Shown here: positions 8,763 to 18,347 of the stretch, piece by piece
Layout of the letters: every line of letters begins with the position of its first letter
Position numbering within the stretch: the first letter of the stretch is position 1
NCBI RefSeq assembly: GCF_000934465.1
Contig: NZ_JXWY01000014.1
Span: 1-44,205 of the forward strand
DNA from: Staphylococcus microti
Lineage (GTDB): Bacteria; Bacillota; Bacilli; Staphylococcales; Staphylococcaceae
Direction of reading: 5' to 3'
Length of the DNA stretch: 44,205 nucleotides
Made by a program: the position numbers and the translations under genes
Notes under the pieces: generated by a model
Seen by the model: the letters and a program-made list of their open reading frames with translations, nothing else
Database searches by the model: none
What the model was told of the DNA's origin: nothing

Positions 8763-8790
8763 AAGCATGGTACATGTGTACCATGCTTTT
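8763..8790 (+). terminator. Perfect hairpin before hpr: terminator or attenuator
   Basis: AAGCATGGTAC (8763-8773) and GTACCATGCTT (8778-8788) form an 11-bp perfect stem with an ATGT loop and a T run. It ends 12 bases before the hpr ribosome site, so it may end transcription of the YtxH-like gene, fold in the hpr leader, or serve as an operator. Confidence 0.6.
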
Positions 8791-8814
8791 ATACAGTTGA
8801 AAGGAGATAGTCGC

Positions 8815-9345
8815 ATGACCGATAAACAGCACCAAATTGAGAGTATTTTATACACGCATAAAGCTGCTATGCTATCAAAAGTCATCTGGAAAAATGCAGA
8901 AAATGACTGGCAAGCTTGGCTTAAAAAATACGGCATTACAATGAATGAACATTTAATTCTAATGACTATTTATGCATTTAAAAAGGTAACTATTTCTGAT
9001 ATTTCACGTTACGGTGTGATGCATGTATCAACTGCTTACAACTTTGCAAAGCGTCTTGAGTCACAAGGATTATTAAAATTGGAAAAAGATACGAACGATA
9101 AACGTAATACTTTTATCATTTTAACCGAAGAAGGACATTCGCTTGTGGAAAATATCTTTGATCAATACGATATGGCAAACAATAGCATTTATCGTGCTGC
9201 TCAAGATTATAATGAAGAAATGTTTCACTTCCCAAGTTTCAGTGATGAACACTATCTTGTATCACAATTGCAAGGTAAGGTGTTCTTAGATGGCATCAAC
9301 CAATGTCACGATCACTTACGAAAAAATTTACTTGACGCTGATTAA
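8815..9345 (+). CDS. hpr: MarR-type regulator Hpr/ScoC
   Basis: 176 residues, cytosolic. The fold is a MarR winged helix: dimer helix with KVIWKNAENDWQAWLKKYG (22-40), helix-turn-helix about 55-82 (ISDISRYGVMHVSTAYNFAKRLE), and wing KDTNDKRNTFIILT (91-104). In Bacillus, Hpr (ScoC) represses extracellular protease and peptide transport genes. ATG at 8815 has AAAGGAG nine bases upstream and gives the normal family length; an earlier in-frame start at 8767 lies inside the hairpin and has no ribosome site. The gene sits between ecsAB/hit and prsA, all tied to secretion. Confidence 0.85.
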   Translation: MTDKQHQIESILYTHKAAMLSKVIWKNAENDWQAWLKKYGITMNEHLILMTIYAFKKVTISDISRYGVMHVSTAYNFAKRLESQGLLKLEKDTNDKRNTFIILTEEGHSLVENIFDQYDMANNSIYRAAQDYNEEMFHFPSFSDEHYLVSQLQGKVFLDGINQCHDHLRKNLLDAD

Positions 9346-9396
9346 AATGCGGTAGATAATACGTAATATCAAACTTGCATTAAAGGAGTTTTTTTG

Positions 9397-9963
9397 ATGC
9401 TTAATTGTTCAAGATCAATCGATATTCATTCTCGGTTTGGTATTCCACGTATCGCATTTATTAGCTTTGTAACTGTAATCATCACATTTTTGATTAGTTT
9501 TGAAGTTTTTCATTATTATTCAGATGTGCCGTTTACAGATAAAAATTTTTCTATATTTCTTATCTTAATGATGTGCCTATATCCATTGCACAAGCTCATT
9601 CATGTTATAACGGTATTACCATACTTTCGTTATATTAAAATGTATAAGTTAATGCCTAAGAGCTGGGTGCCATTATACAACATCTTTTTAGATAAGCCTG
9701 TGCGCAAATATTACTTTTGTATTTGCTTAATCGCACCTTTGATTGTTATTTCATTAATTTGTATTTTAATTGCCAGTGCCTTTCCGCACTATGGTCATTA
9801 TTTTATGTTTTTATTAGCACTTAATGCTGGATTTTCTGTGATGGATCTACTTTATTTAAAAGTGATTTTCTTTTGCAAACGCGGACAGTTTGTAGAGGAA
9901 CATATCAATGGATTCGTCCTTCTCGAAAAAAATTGCACATCGGATCATATTTCTATTGGCTAG
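9397..9963 (+). CDS. DUF3267-like integral membrane protein
   Basis: 188 residues with four hydrophobic segments (about 20-40, 55-75, 110-130, 140-160). After the second is the run LHKLIHVI. DUF3267 proteins often carry a zinc-protease-like HExxH at this place; here the second residue is Lys, so HKLIH keeps both histidines but lacks the catalytic Glu. Assignment to DUF3267 is by recall and spacing, not a search. ATG at 9397 has AAAGGAG upstream, with an in-frame TTG just before it. It is 51 bp after hpr and has its own terminator. Confidence 0.6.
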   Translation: MLNCSRSIDIHSRFGIPRIAFISFVTVIITFLISFEVFHYYSDVPFTDKNFSIFLILMMCLYPLHKLIHVITVLPYFRYIKMYKLMPKSWVPLYNIFLDKPVRKYYFCICLIAPLIVISLICILIASAFPHYGHYFMFLLALNAGFSVMDLLYLKVIFFCKRGQFVEEHINGFVLLEKNCTSDHISIG

Positions 9964-9990
9964 GCTTATGGCGCTTAGCCAATTTTTTAG
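9955..9990 (+). terminator. Terminator after the DUF3267-like gene
   Basis: ATTGGCTA (9955-9962) pairs with TTAGCCAAT, followed by six T. The stop codon of the gene lies inside the left arm. Confidence 0.75.
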
Positions 9991-10043
9991 TGCTTTCGTT
10001 TTATGTCTCTCTCATACATTAGTCGTAGTCTCTATGTATTTCA

Positions 10044-10072
10044 TTGGTTCAGTTGTACGATTGTGGTATATT
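10044..10072 (+). promoter_or_regulatory. Promoter of prsA
   Basis: TTGGTT (10044-10049), 17 nt, TATATT (10067-10072), 34 bp before the prsA start. In S. aureus prsA is induced by VraSR; I cannot identify a VraR site here. Confidence 0.5.
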
Positions 10073-10106
10073 ATGTGTGTTACTTTTATGCAAAGGAGCT
10101 TACAAA

Positions 10107-11072
10107 ATGAAACAAGGCTTACAAAAATTAATCATACCGTTATCAGCAACTGCCCTACTTTTAGGCGCATGTGGTAACGATGCACCATCATCTAAAGGCG
10201 AAACATTAATCTCATCAAAAGCCGGCGATGTCAAAGTTGAAGATGTAATGAAAGACATCGGTAACAACCAAATCGCTAGTAGCTCATTTAAATTATTACT
10301 TGGCAAAATTTTAGAAGATAAATATGGCGACAAAGTTGACGATAAACAAATCGAAAAAGATATTGATAGCCAAATTGAAAAATATGGTGGCAAAGAGCAA
10401 TTTGAAAGCTTATTAAAGCAGCAGAAGTTGTCGATGGACGAATATAAAGAACAACGTAAACTCATTGAATATCAAAAACGTTTATTGAATGAAAAAGTTG
10501 ATATCTCAGATAAAGATATTAAAGAACAAACCAAAAAAGCATCGCATATTTTAATTAAAGTAAAAGAAAATGATGACGATAAAGAAGGCTTAACTGATAA
10601 AGAAGCGAAGAAAAAAATTGAAGAAATCAAAAAGCAACTTGATAAAAACCCTAAAAACTTCGATAAAATTGCAAAAAAAGAGTCTATGGATTCAAGCAGC
10701 GAACAAAACGGTAGTTTAGGCTACGTTGTTAAAGGTCAAATGGTAGAACCGTTTGAAAAAGCGCTGTTCAAATTAAAAGAAGGCGAAATCTCTGACGTTG
10801 TCAAAACAGATTATGGTTATCATATCATTCGTGCCGACAAGCAAACAGATTTCAATAAAGAAAAAGCACAGTTAAAAACAAAACTGATTCAAAATAAATT
10901 ACAAGAAGAACCAGAACTTTTAACAGACGCTTATAAAGATTTATTAGACGAATATAAAGTCGATTACAAAGATCGTGATATTAAAAATGCCATTGAAGAT
11001 TCTATTTTAAATCCAGAATCACTTCAAAAAGCCGCTCAAAGCTCACATGGCGGTCAAGGTCTTGGTGTGTAA
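10107..11072 (+). CDS. prsA: Foldase lipoprotein PrsA (parvulin-type peptidyl-prolyl isomerase)
   Basis: 321 residues, the S. aureus length. A signal peptide with lipobox LLGAC puts the lipid-modified Cys at 22. An N-terminal helical domain rich in Lys and Asp follows, then a parvulin domain (about 145-245) with [26 protein letters not shown] and YGYHII. It acts at the outer face of the membrane to fold exported proteins; in S. aureus it also supports PBP2a and oxacillin resistance. ATG at 10107 is preceded by AAAGGAG; a longer frame from 10044 runs through the promoter. Confidence 0.95.
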   Translation: MKQGLQKLIIPLSATALLLGACGNDAPSSKGETLISSKAGDVKVEDVMKDIGNNQIASSSFKLLLGKILEDKYGDKVDDKQIEKDIDSQIEKYGGKEQFESLLKQQKLSMDEYKEQRKLIEYQKRLLNEKVDISDKDIKEQTKKASHILIKVKENDDDKEGLTDKEAKKKIEEIKKQLDKNPKNFDKIAKKESMDSSSEQNGSLGYVVKGQMVEPFEKALFKLKEGEISDVVKTDYGYHIIRADKQTDFNKEKAQLKTKLIQNKLQEEPELLTDAYKDLLDEYKVDYKDRDIKNAIEDSILNPESLQKAAQSSHGGQGLGV

Positions 11073-11158
11073 TGGCTCTTTAGCCTTTCTGATGGATAAT
11101 CTAAGGGGCTGGGACATAAGGAAAATCATCCTAAATAATTAGGGGAAAAGCACTAATT

Positions 11159-11273
11159 GGCAGTAGGTGTCTGAAGTGAAAATACGTTTTAAAAAACTTT
11201 TTCACTTCTAGTCACCCTTACCGGGGCGGGACGACGAAAGCTTTTTGTGAAAATGAGCTTTCTGTCCCGCTCC
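11159..11273 (+). repeat. Intergenic double-hairpin repeat, copy A
   Basis: About 115 bp nearly identical to the reverse complement of 28459-28575. Two stems are visible: GAAGTGAAAA pairing with TTTTCACTTC, and GCGGGAC-gac-GAAAGCT pairing with AGCTTTC-t-GTCCCGC. Both copies lie between converging genes (here prsA and yhaM). They resemble the GGGAC-type intergenic repeats common in staphylococci. Confidence 0.8.
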
Positions 11274-11295
11274 CTAAAATCCCCTCTAACATACG

Positions 11296-11344
11296 AATAG
11301 GAGCCTGTAAAACGCGATATACGTTTTACAGACTCCTATTTTTT
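11296..11344 (+). terminator. Strong plus-strand terminator after prsA
   Basis: AATAGGAG-c-CTGTAAAACG pairs with CGTTTTACAG-a-CTCCTATT, with one mismatch, followed by six T. It reaches the stop codon of convergent yhaM. Transcripts of prsA that end here would contain repeat copy A. Confidence 0.8.
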
Positions 11345-12284
11345 AATCTAGTTTTTCTGGCTTATAGAAGCGTCTATTTTCAAGGCCTCGAATTTTACCA
11401 GTCATGGCACCTTTATCTGTATTTTTCAAAGCTTTATCAAACATATTCATACGAGCATCAATATTATCTATGAAATGTAGAATTTCTGCTTCTTTCACTT
11501 GCGGTAACTTTGGAGAACCAAACTCTAATTTACCGTGGTGTGCTAGGATAAGGTGGCGTAACAATAACACTTCTTCACCATCAATATTCAACTGACGCGC
11601 TGCTTCAGCAATCTCATCACTCGCTATGGAAATATGGCCGAGTAAGTTCCCTTCCAACGTATATGTCGTTGCGACAGGTCCTGATAATTCCACCACTTTA
11701 CCGATGTCATGCAAAATAATGCCACTATATAATAAACTTTTGTTAATGCTCGGATAAATTTGACATAAGCTTTGTGCGACTTCCAACATCGTCACAACGT
11801 GGTAGCTAAGCCCACCTACAAAGTTATGGTGCATCGAGCTTGCAGCTGGATAAACGAAAAATGCTTGTTCGTATTTATTTAAAAGATGACGTGTAATTCT
11901 TTGTAAGTTCGCATTTTCAATATCAAAAATATAGTCACGTAACATCGTTTTAATATCTTCAGATGAAATGGGTGCACGTTCAATAAAGTCACCAATTTGT
12001 ACACCATCCGCTTCAGTAGCCACTCTATATTGTGTCATTTTTAATTGTCGATTATTTCGATAGTTGATGACATCACCTTTAACGTGAATGACCAATTCTG
12101 GCTTTAAAATTTGAAGGTCATCCTTCGTCACAGTCCAAAACTTTGCTTCAATTTCACCACTTTGATCTTGAAGCTTCAACGTCATATAGTCTTTCCCTTG
12201 ATTTGTGACACCTTGCGTTACCTGGTGTACTAAAAAGAAATGGTCTACCTTATCTCCAGGCTTTAACGTTTCTACATGTCTCAT
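11343..12284 (-). CDS. yhaM: 3'-5' exoribonuclease YhaM (Cbf1)
   Basis: 313 residues, the family length. An N-terminal OB-fold (about 10-95; [16 protein letters not shown]) is followed by an HD phosphohydrolase-type domain with His162 (LSYHVVTM), the HD pair 192-193 ([10 protein letters not shown]) and a later [11 protein letters not shown]. YhaM trims RNA 3' ends, and single-stranded DNA in vitro. It is the last gene of yhaO-yhaN-yhaM, 21 bp after yhaN. ATG is preceded by AGGTGC, a fair ribosome site. Confidence 0.92.
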   Translation of the reverse strand: MRHVETLKPGDKVDHFFLVHQVTQGVTNQGKDYMTLKLQDQSGEIEAKFWTVTKDDLQILKPELVIHVKGDVINYRNNRQLKMTQYRVATEADGVQIGDFIERAPISSEDIKTMLRDYIFDIENANLQRITRHLLNKYEQAFFVYPAASSMHHNFVGGLSYHVVTMLEVAQSLCQIYPSINKSLLYSGIILHDIGKVVELSGPVATTYTLEGNLLGHISIASDEIAEAARQLNIDGEEVLLLRHLILAHHGKLEFGSPKLPQVKEAEILHFIDNIDARMNMFDKALKNTDKGAMTGKIRGLENRRFYKPEKLD

Positions 12285-12305
12285 GGTACAGCACCTTTCT
12301 TCATT

Positions 12306-15230
12306 CTATTTCTCTAATTTTTGCAATGTGACACTTTGCTTAGCTGGTAGTGTCGAATCTTGGTTACATGTGAAATATAAAATTTGATAATTATCTGGCA
12401 TTGATTTCAAAAATGCCATCATTCGTTTTTTACGCAATGCATCAAAGTGAACGAATGCATCATCAATAATAATTGGTAACGAATAATACGGTTTTAATAC
12501 TTTAATCAAACTGATACGCAATGCGAAATACAATAATTCTTTCGTTGATTGACTTAATTCTACCGGATGATACATTTGACCATCTTTATGACGTACCATC
12601 ACTTGTTCATTTTCATAAGTCACTTGAACATATTCGCCGTTCGTTAACGTCTCATAAATCGTTGTCGCTTCTTGAACAACTTGAGGTAAACGTTTATCTT
12701 TAATCTGTTTAATATGCGCGTCTACAAGCGCCTCAAGGTAACTTAGCGCTGCCCAATCTTCCGCTAATTCATTTAACTGACTACGCACAATTTGATATTG
12801 ATGTTTCAAATGTCTTAGTGTATTGTCCGTTTCCATATGATTGATTTGTGCAGTTAAATCACTCACTTCACTTTGTAATGTTAAATAACGCTCATTATAA
12901 TCATCAATTTGCGCTTCTAACTTTTGATGTTCTGCTTCTAACTGCGCTGTTGTCTTTTCACTCAGTTTTGAACTTTTTTCATAACCATAGTCTTGATTTT
13001 TTAAGAAATGCGTTAAATCATTAAAACGCGCCAAAGACTGCTCATATGTTTGGTAACGATCATGATGTTTATAGTAACTTTCCTCATCCAACGCACCGAT
13101 AAAGTCAAATAGCTGTTGAATAACGTTACGATTGTCACTTAAGCGTGTATTCAAATGTTTTACTTCGTTATCAAGTAATTGTAACTGTTCATCATTATGT
13201 TGATAACGCATCGCATCAGATTGCGTTTGTTTGAGCCATTCACGCACATCATGGAACAGTGATACACAATCAACATTTGAAATCTGTGAGGCTAATTGTT
13301 GTATTGCTTCATCATAAAATGCTGTCAACTTATCGTTTAATGCTGAACGATTCGCTTCAAGCTGCGAAAGTCTAGCATGTTGTTCCTTAATCGACTGAAT
13401 CGTCTGTACCGCATCTACTAATAACTCGTCGGACATTTTAGCTGACAAATGCAAATCTTGACGAATCGCATTCACTTTGTTGTTATCTTCCTCGTGTTGT
13501 GCCTCAGCTGCTTCTAATTGCTGCTGTAAACGCTGTTGTTTTTTCGCAGAGATTGCCAGATTTTGCTGGCGCTGTTCGATTTGATCTCTCAATTGATATT
13601 GATCTGACAACTCAAAGTTCAAGTCATAGGCGTCTTCTAATGCTTTTACTTCAGATTCTAGCTGCGTAATCTCTTCAGCAAAGCGCTCATTATGCCCTAC
13701 TTCCTTCGTTTTAACGACAAAGACTGCAATAATGAACAAACAAGCTAATACTGCAAAAATACTGCCATACAAAACAGCTGATGAGACAAACGCATACGCC
13801 GCAACACCTGCAGAGATAAGCGCCATCACCACAAATAAAATGCGTAACATGTTTTGACGTTTTTGCTTTTGTTGTTGTTCTATTTCAAAAGCTTCTTTCA
13901 TCTTCACAAAAAGATTGCGTTTTTCATTTAACTCTAAAGAACGTTTCTCATACACTTTTTTCTGTTCGAAAGTCTCATCTGATACTAAGCGTGCATTAAG
14001 TTGCTCAAGCTCTGTTTCATGTGCTTGATGCTCAATCACGTGTTCATCTAACATATTGCGATATTGCTGAAGACCGTGCGCGTTTTCTCGTTTACTTTTT
14101 AGAACGTCGCTTACATAGCTCTTCTGCACTTCTGACGCATCGACATCTTCGTAAACTGTTTCCCAGCCGATATTTGATTTTAAGCCTTCAATCTCTCTCG
14201 ACACATGTTCGATATCACGCTCAACTTGATGTAACTCACGTGCCTGTTGTTTGACGTCATCTTCTTGTTTTGCAATTGCTTCAACTTTGTCTATAACCTC
14301 AGCACTTGGTACCGTTAATTTCTCATTTTCTGCTTGCAACTGTTTGTACTTCTCTTCACGCAAGCCAATATCACGTGCTAACTGTTGCGTTTGAAGTTTC
14401 GCCGCTTCGTAACGATCAATCCCTTGCTCAGGGAACGTAATCGGTTCAACATTTAAATCAGACTCCAGCGCCTTCCACTCTTGAACTTGTTCATGTAACG
14501 CCATTTCTTTTTGCTTTTCTTCAAAAAATGTCGTGAGATGATCTAAGTTTTCTTTAACCGCTTCTAAACGCCCTGCTGACTTGTCGCGTGTTTCCACTAG
14601 GCGTTGATACGATTCCACTTGGGTAGAAGCTTCACGAATTTGTAGTTCTAAATCTTTCAGCTCTGCCACTTTTCGATTAATTTCAGGTTGCTGACCTGAC
14701 TTTTTATATAAGTTTTGCTTTTTCTTATTAATCAAATCACGCATACCGATAAATTCAGTCGATCCAAGCGCACCAGCCTGCATTAAAAAGTTTTGCAGTT
14801 GTGTTTCAGACATATGCTTATGAATATCTTGAAGTCCTAACACATTAAAAGAAAAAATATCTTGGTAGGTGCGTTTATTAATAAAATTAAGATGTTCTTT
14901 CAACCAATTTTCATCTTTAATTGCGCCATTCGGTAAATAAACTTTCACATCGCCTTGCGCACTGCCTTTCACACGCTCAACATCAACTTCAGTATGATCG
15001 TCTAATATAAGTGTCACACGCCCACCATACTGATTACCCATGCGTGGCTCTAATCGTGGCTCATTCTCTTTCTTAGTTGGAAATCCGAATAGTATCGAAT
15101 GGATAAATGCTTGTAACGTTGATTTACCCGCTTCATTTTCTCCAAAAATCTGTGTGATATGCTGATTAAATTCAACTTTTCGCTGAACAAATTGACCGTA
15201 GCCATAAATTTCTACTGACTTAATCTTCAT
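12306..15230 (-). CDS. yhaN: SbcC-like coiled-coil ATPase YhaN
   Basis: 974 residues. The N-terminal ATPase half has Walker A FGENEAGKSTLQAF (about 29-42). Long coiled coils follow (about 180-450 and 505-830), and a C-terminal half has the ABC-type signature ELSQSTKELLYFALRISL and Walker B LPIIIDDAFVHFD. Two adjacent hydrophobic segments sit inside the coiled coil (about 465-510), a feature not seen in true SbcC and suggesting membrane attachment. It overlaps yhaO by 4 bp. By analogy with Mre11-Rad50 it may process DNA ends; the real function is not established. Confidence 0.9.
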   Translation of the reverse strand: MKIKSVEIYGYGQFVQRKVEFNQHITQIFGENEAGKSTLQAFIHSILFGFPTKKENEPRLEPRMGNQYGGRVTLILDDHTEVDVERVKGSAQGDVKVYLPNGAIKDENWLKEHLNFINKRTYQDIFSFNVLGLQDIHKHMSETQLQNFLMQAGALGSTEFIGMRDLINKKKQNLYKKSGQQPEINRKVAELKDLELQIREASTQVESYQRLVETRDKSAGRLEAVKENLDHLTTFFEEKQKEMALHEQVQEWKALESDLNVEPITFPEQGIDRYEAAKLQTQQLARDIGLREEKYKQLQAENEKLTVPSAEVIDKVEAIAKQEDDVKQQARELHQVERDIEHVSREIEGLKSNIGWETVYEDVDASEVQKSYVSDVLKSKRENAHGLQQYRNMLDEHVIEHQAHETELEQLNARLVSDETFEQKKVYEKRSLELNEKRNLFVKMKEAFEIEQQQKQKRQNMLRILFVVMALISAGVAAYAFVSSAVLYGSIFAVLACLFIIAVFVVKTKEVGHNERFAEEITQLESEVKALEDAYDLNFELSDQYQLRDQIEQRQQNLAISAKKQQRLQQQLEAAEAQHEEDNNKVNAIRQDLHLSAKMSDELLVDAVQTIQSIKEQHARLSQLEANRSALNDKLTAFYDEAIQQLASQISNVDCVSLFHDVREWLKQTQSDAMRYQHNDEQLQLLDNEVKHLNTRLSDNRNVIQQLFDFIGALDEESYYKHHDRYQTYEQSLARFNDLTHFLKNQDYGYEKSSKLSEKTTAQLEAEHQKLEAQIDDYNERYLTLQSEVSDLTAQINHMETDNTLRHLKHQYQIVRSQLNELAEDWAALSYLEALVDAHIKQIKDKRLPQVVQEATTIYETLTNGEYVQVTYENEQVMVRHKDGQMYHPVELSQSTKELLYFALRISLIKVLKPYYSLPIIIDDAFVHFDALRKKRMMAFLKSMPDNYQILYFTCNQDSTLPAKQSVTLQKLEK

Positions 15231-16420
15231 CGTCTATCTGCTCCCTTCAATTCAGCATTAATCATTGCTTCCGCACGTTCCACTAACGCTTGTCGATCAT
15301 GTGCCATATAATGATCTAAGTATTTTGATGCCTTTGGATTCATGTATAAATCACTTAGTGCTGCTTCATAAATCTCATCTTGTGTTAACAAATCTGGCGC
15401 AAATTCTTTAAAAATAGAATGTGTTTCTAACTCAGTATAGTGAATATCGAGCGTATCAATAATGACAAAATACTGTTCATTTTCTTCATAATCCAAAATC
15501 ATCGCTTTAACTTGTTCAATGACTTGTGGATCAATGCGTTCATCACCGGATACATTTAACTGTAAACGATAAAACGCTCGACCTAAACTGCGCACACTTT
15601 GTTTAAATGCTTGAATCGCATCATATAGAGCTTGTTGTGTAATTTGATCAACATCAATCGCTGCTGTCTCGAAACGAATAAATTGCGTTGGCACAAATCT
15701 TGTCGCCAGTTTGACATGATCACCTTCTACGATTAAACAGCCCTTCTCGCCCTGTTCTTTAAAATGACGCCCTTGAATGTTACCCGGATAATGAATTTCT
15801 GGTAAGTCACTCAACTGTTGACGTTTGTGAATATGCCCCAGCGCCCAATAGTGGTAAAGCTTTTTATTTAAGTCTTCTAAACGAAACTCTGTATATCGGT
15901 CTGACGCACCTGACTTACTATATGTACCGTGAAGCACACCGATATGAACGACATTACGATCTTCATTTGTTGGATAATCATCAATTTTATTTTCATAACT
16001 TGCTGAAGTTTCATAACTAAATCCATGAATATGAACGTTATCCCCTGTTTTCGTAATCGCTTGATACGTTTCTACGTCATTCGAGAAAACTGTCACATTC
16101 TCAGGCCAATCGGACGTAATACGCTCAGACAACGGGTCATGATTGCCATGGACGATATAAACAAAAATTTGTTCTTTTTGTAATCGTTCAAACTCTTCCT
16201 TAAGAAAAACTTCTGCTTTAAGTGTACGATTGCGTTGATCGAATAAATCCCCGCTAATAATGACAAAATCAACACTTTCACGCAATGCGAGATCCACGAT
16301 TTGTTTAAAACTCTCATACGCACTATTTTCAACATCTCTTAAGATATTCGGACTCAAATGCTGCTTGGATACCATTGGACTATCAAGATGTAAGTCTGCA
16401 CAATGCAAAAATTTAACCAT
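15227..16420 (-). CDS. yhaO: SbcD/Mre11-like metallophosphoesterase YhaO
   Basis: 397 residues with the calcineurin-type metal motifs in order: HCADLHLDSP (near 7), SGDLFDQRN (about 58), VHGNHDP (about 92) and LGHIHKRQQL (about 194). The C-terminal third is variable and acidic. It should be the nuclease partner of YhaN, with which it overlaps by 4 bp. ATG at 16420 has GGAG upstream; a GTG one codon earlier is possible. Confidence 0.9.
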   Translation of the reverse strand: MVKFLHCADLHLDSPMVSKQHLSPNILRDVENSAYESFKQIVDLALRESVDFVIISGDLFDQRNRTLKAEVFLKEEFERLQKEQIFVYIVHGNHDPLSERITSDWPENVTVFSNDVETYQAITKTGDNVHIHGFSYETSASYENKIDDYPTNEDRNVVHIGVLHGTYSKSGASDRYTEFRLEDLNKKLYHYWALGHIHKRQQLSDLPEIHYPGNIQGRHFKEQGEKGCLIVEGDHVKLATRFVPTQFIRFETAAIDVDQITQQALYDAIQAFKQSVRSLGRAFYRLQLNVSGDERIDPQVIEQVKAMILDYEENEQYFVIIDTLDIHYTELETHSIFKEFAPDLLTQDEIYEAALSDLYMNPKASKYLDHYMAHDRQALVERAEAMINAELKGADRR

Positions 16421-16535
16421 CACTGTTAGCTCCTTTTCCAGAAATTTGATCTATGATAACACGTTAAAAACCTTGTTATGTATTCCTTTATTTTAGCATA
16501 ATTTATATGTAAATGATGTTACAAAATCATAATAC

Positions 16536-16584
16536 AATACGCCCTTTAAAGTGAAGACGCTGTCCATACTTTAAAGGGCGTATT
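16536..16584. terminator. Long perfect hairpin between yheA and yhaO
   Basis: Arms AATACGCCCTTTAAAGT (16536-16552) and its exact reverse complement (16568-16584) form a 17-bp perfect stem with a 15-nt loop. The T run is poor on both strands. It probably separates the yheA transcript from yhaO. Confidence 0.6.
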
Positions 16585-16615
16585 AATTTATAAAGCTATT
16601 GCATTGTATAACGAA

Positions 16616-16960
16616 TTAGTCTTGGTAAATTTCGTCTAAAGGTTTCACAATGATTTGGTTAATTTCTTGGAATACTTGGCTCATTTTTTGCTCAGCATTC
16701 ATTAATTCTGAAATGTTACCATCTTTTTCAATTTCTTGTGCTTGTTCTTGTGCTTTTTTGATTTCTTCTTCCGTTAATTGTTCACCTTGCATTTGTTTTT
16801 GTTGGAAGTTTAATTGTGTTTCACGGAATTCATCAAATAATTTTTTAGATTCTGCATCAGCATTTACTTTTGCATATGCATCTTTAATTGCATTGTACTC
16901 GTCGCTTTCGCGTAAAGCTTGTTCTAATTTGTTTGCGTAATCATATAAATTTACTGCCAT
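16616..16960 (-). CDS. yheA: YlbF/YmcA family protein (YheA type)
   Basis: 114 residues, almost wholly charged alpha helix, with the family run [22 protein letters not shown] at the start and many Gln and Glu. Relatives YlbF and YmcA form a complex that directs RNase Y; the role of the YheA branch is not known. AAGGAGCG precedes the ATG. It follows yheB by 85 bp. Confidence 0.88.
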   Translation of the reverse strand: MAVNLYDYANKLEQALRESDEYNAIKDAYAKVNADAESKKLFDEFRETQLNFQQKQMQGEQLTEEEIKKAQEQAQEIEKDGNISELMNAEQKMSQVFQEINQIIVKPLDEIYQD

Positions 16961-17045
16961 TATAATCGCTCCTTAGTAGTCAATGTTAAAGCCAGCATTG
17001 TCTCACTGACTTCTTTCCTTGCTTACGATACCATACTTTGAGTGA

Positions 17046-18176
17046 TTATACAAAGATTGCAATTACCCCTTGGAAAATTCCAATCAGTCCACCTAAAATA
17101 AAGCCAAGTAACATGATTAATTTAAGTTCTTTGTTCGCAATTTCAAAAATTAACTGCTCGATATAATCTAACTCAAAGCGATTGATCTGTTCCTCAATTA
17201 AGCCGCGAATATTCACCTGACGCATAATAGATGATAATCGATTCGCTAATACGCTTAAAATCAAGTCTGTAATTTTATCAATGCCATTCACATCTAAACG
17301 TTCGAACAATTGTGGTACAAGTCGATTCAACGGCTGATGTGCACGTTGCGATAACTTCAATTGCATCAATACATAATCCGCAACACGTCCACGTATCTGT
17401 TCAAAGTTCTCATGTGTTACTAACGTTTCTATCTGCATTTGTTTAAATTTTGTATACTCTTGTTGTATTTGTGCCGCTAAAATATTTTGTGCTCTATGGT
17501 GATTGGTTAAACGAATCAATTCTTTTTGAATACGCTCAGCCATGGCGTCAGTTGTCATAAACATTTGTAACATTGAAACGATACCCCCTTTTTCAATAAA
17601 AAAGGTATCCAACATTTCACAAATATCTGCATAACCTTTATCAGATTCTAAATACGTGCGTGCTTTTTCTAACAACACACCATCTAGTTCTGAAACTTTC
17701 TGATCTAAGACGCTGATTATCTCCTTGGGCGCTATCTGTTCAAGTGTATGATTGCGATGCTGCTCATACTTCACTTGCAACTTATCAGATACGAATTGAT
17801 CGATCCATTGATTACTCGTATTCACAACATCTATATCAAAATGTTCAGCGAGCCTTTGAATCGTCATATCGTCTTGCTGTAAACGTGCCACTTGGTTGGC
17901 AACCGTTTGTCTAATCGTTTGTCGCATTTCAGGTGCATTCAGTTTTTCACGTATTAATGACTCTGTTAATAAATGATCTTCAACTACTTGCCCAATCTTA
18001 ACCGCAATTTCCCCTCGTCTTTTAGGGATAAGTCCCGGCGTGAATGGCACACGTCGCCCGAAAATATAGTACGCTTTAAATGGGTGGAAAAGCATTTTCA
18101 CTGCAATCATATTGGTCACGCCACCAATTACAGCACCAATCACCATCATAAAAAGAACCACTAGTAGTGCTTGCAT
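17046..18176 (-). CDS. yheB: DUF445 membrane protein YheB
   Basis: 376 residues with one hydrophobic segment at each end (about 3-22 and 352-374). The N-terminal one runs into the family motif GGVTNMIAVKMLFHPFKAYYIFGRRVPFTPGLIPKRR. The middle is long amphipathic helix. This is the DUF445 layout, of unknown function. It was placed at the spore surface in Bacillus, which cannot apply to a non-sporeformer. Confidence 0.88.
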   Translation of the reverse strand: MQALLVVLFMMVIGAVIGGVTNMIAVKMLFHPFKAYYIFGRRVPFTPGLIPKRRGEIAVKIGQVVEDHLLTESLIREKLNAPEMRQTIRQTVANQVARLQQDDMTIQRLAEHFDIDVVNTSNQWIDQFVSDKLQVKYEQHRNHTLEQIAPKEIISVLDQKVSELDGVLLEKARTYLESDKGYADICEMLDTFFIEKGGIVSMLQMFMTTDAMAERIQKELIRLTNHHRAQNILAAQIQQEYTKFKQMQIETLVTHENFEQIRGRVADYVLMQLKLSQRAHQPLNRLVPQLFERLDVNGIDKITDLILSVLANRLSSIMRQVNIRGLIEEQINRFELDYIEQLIFEIANKELKLIMLLGFILGGLIGIFQGVIAIFV

Positions 18177-18289
18177 TGTCTTTCGCCTCTCAGTCTTTTA
18201 ATCTACCTCGATATTATTCCACATCTCACAACATTTAACCAAATCTTTTACTTATAATTAAAAAATAGCTATTTGATACGTTGCGATAA

Positions 18290-18323
18290 TAAAAAAAACT
18301 GCAACATCTCGTGATGTCACAGC
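18290..18323 (-). terminator. Terminator after the SA1665-like regulator gene
   Basis: On the minus strand CTGTGACATC pairs with GATGTTGCAG over an ACGA loop, with two G-T pairs, followed by eight T. Confidence 0.8.
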
Positions 18324-18347
18324 TCATTTATGCATGTTCTATAATAC

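Noticed and set aside
9908-10177. 89-codon frame between the DUF3267-like gene and prsA
   Set aside because: It runs over a terminator, the prsA promoter and the prsA start in another frame.
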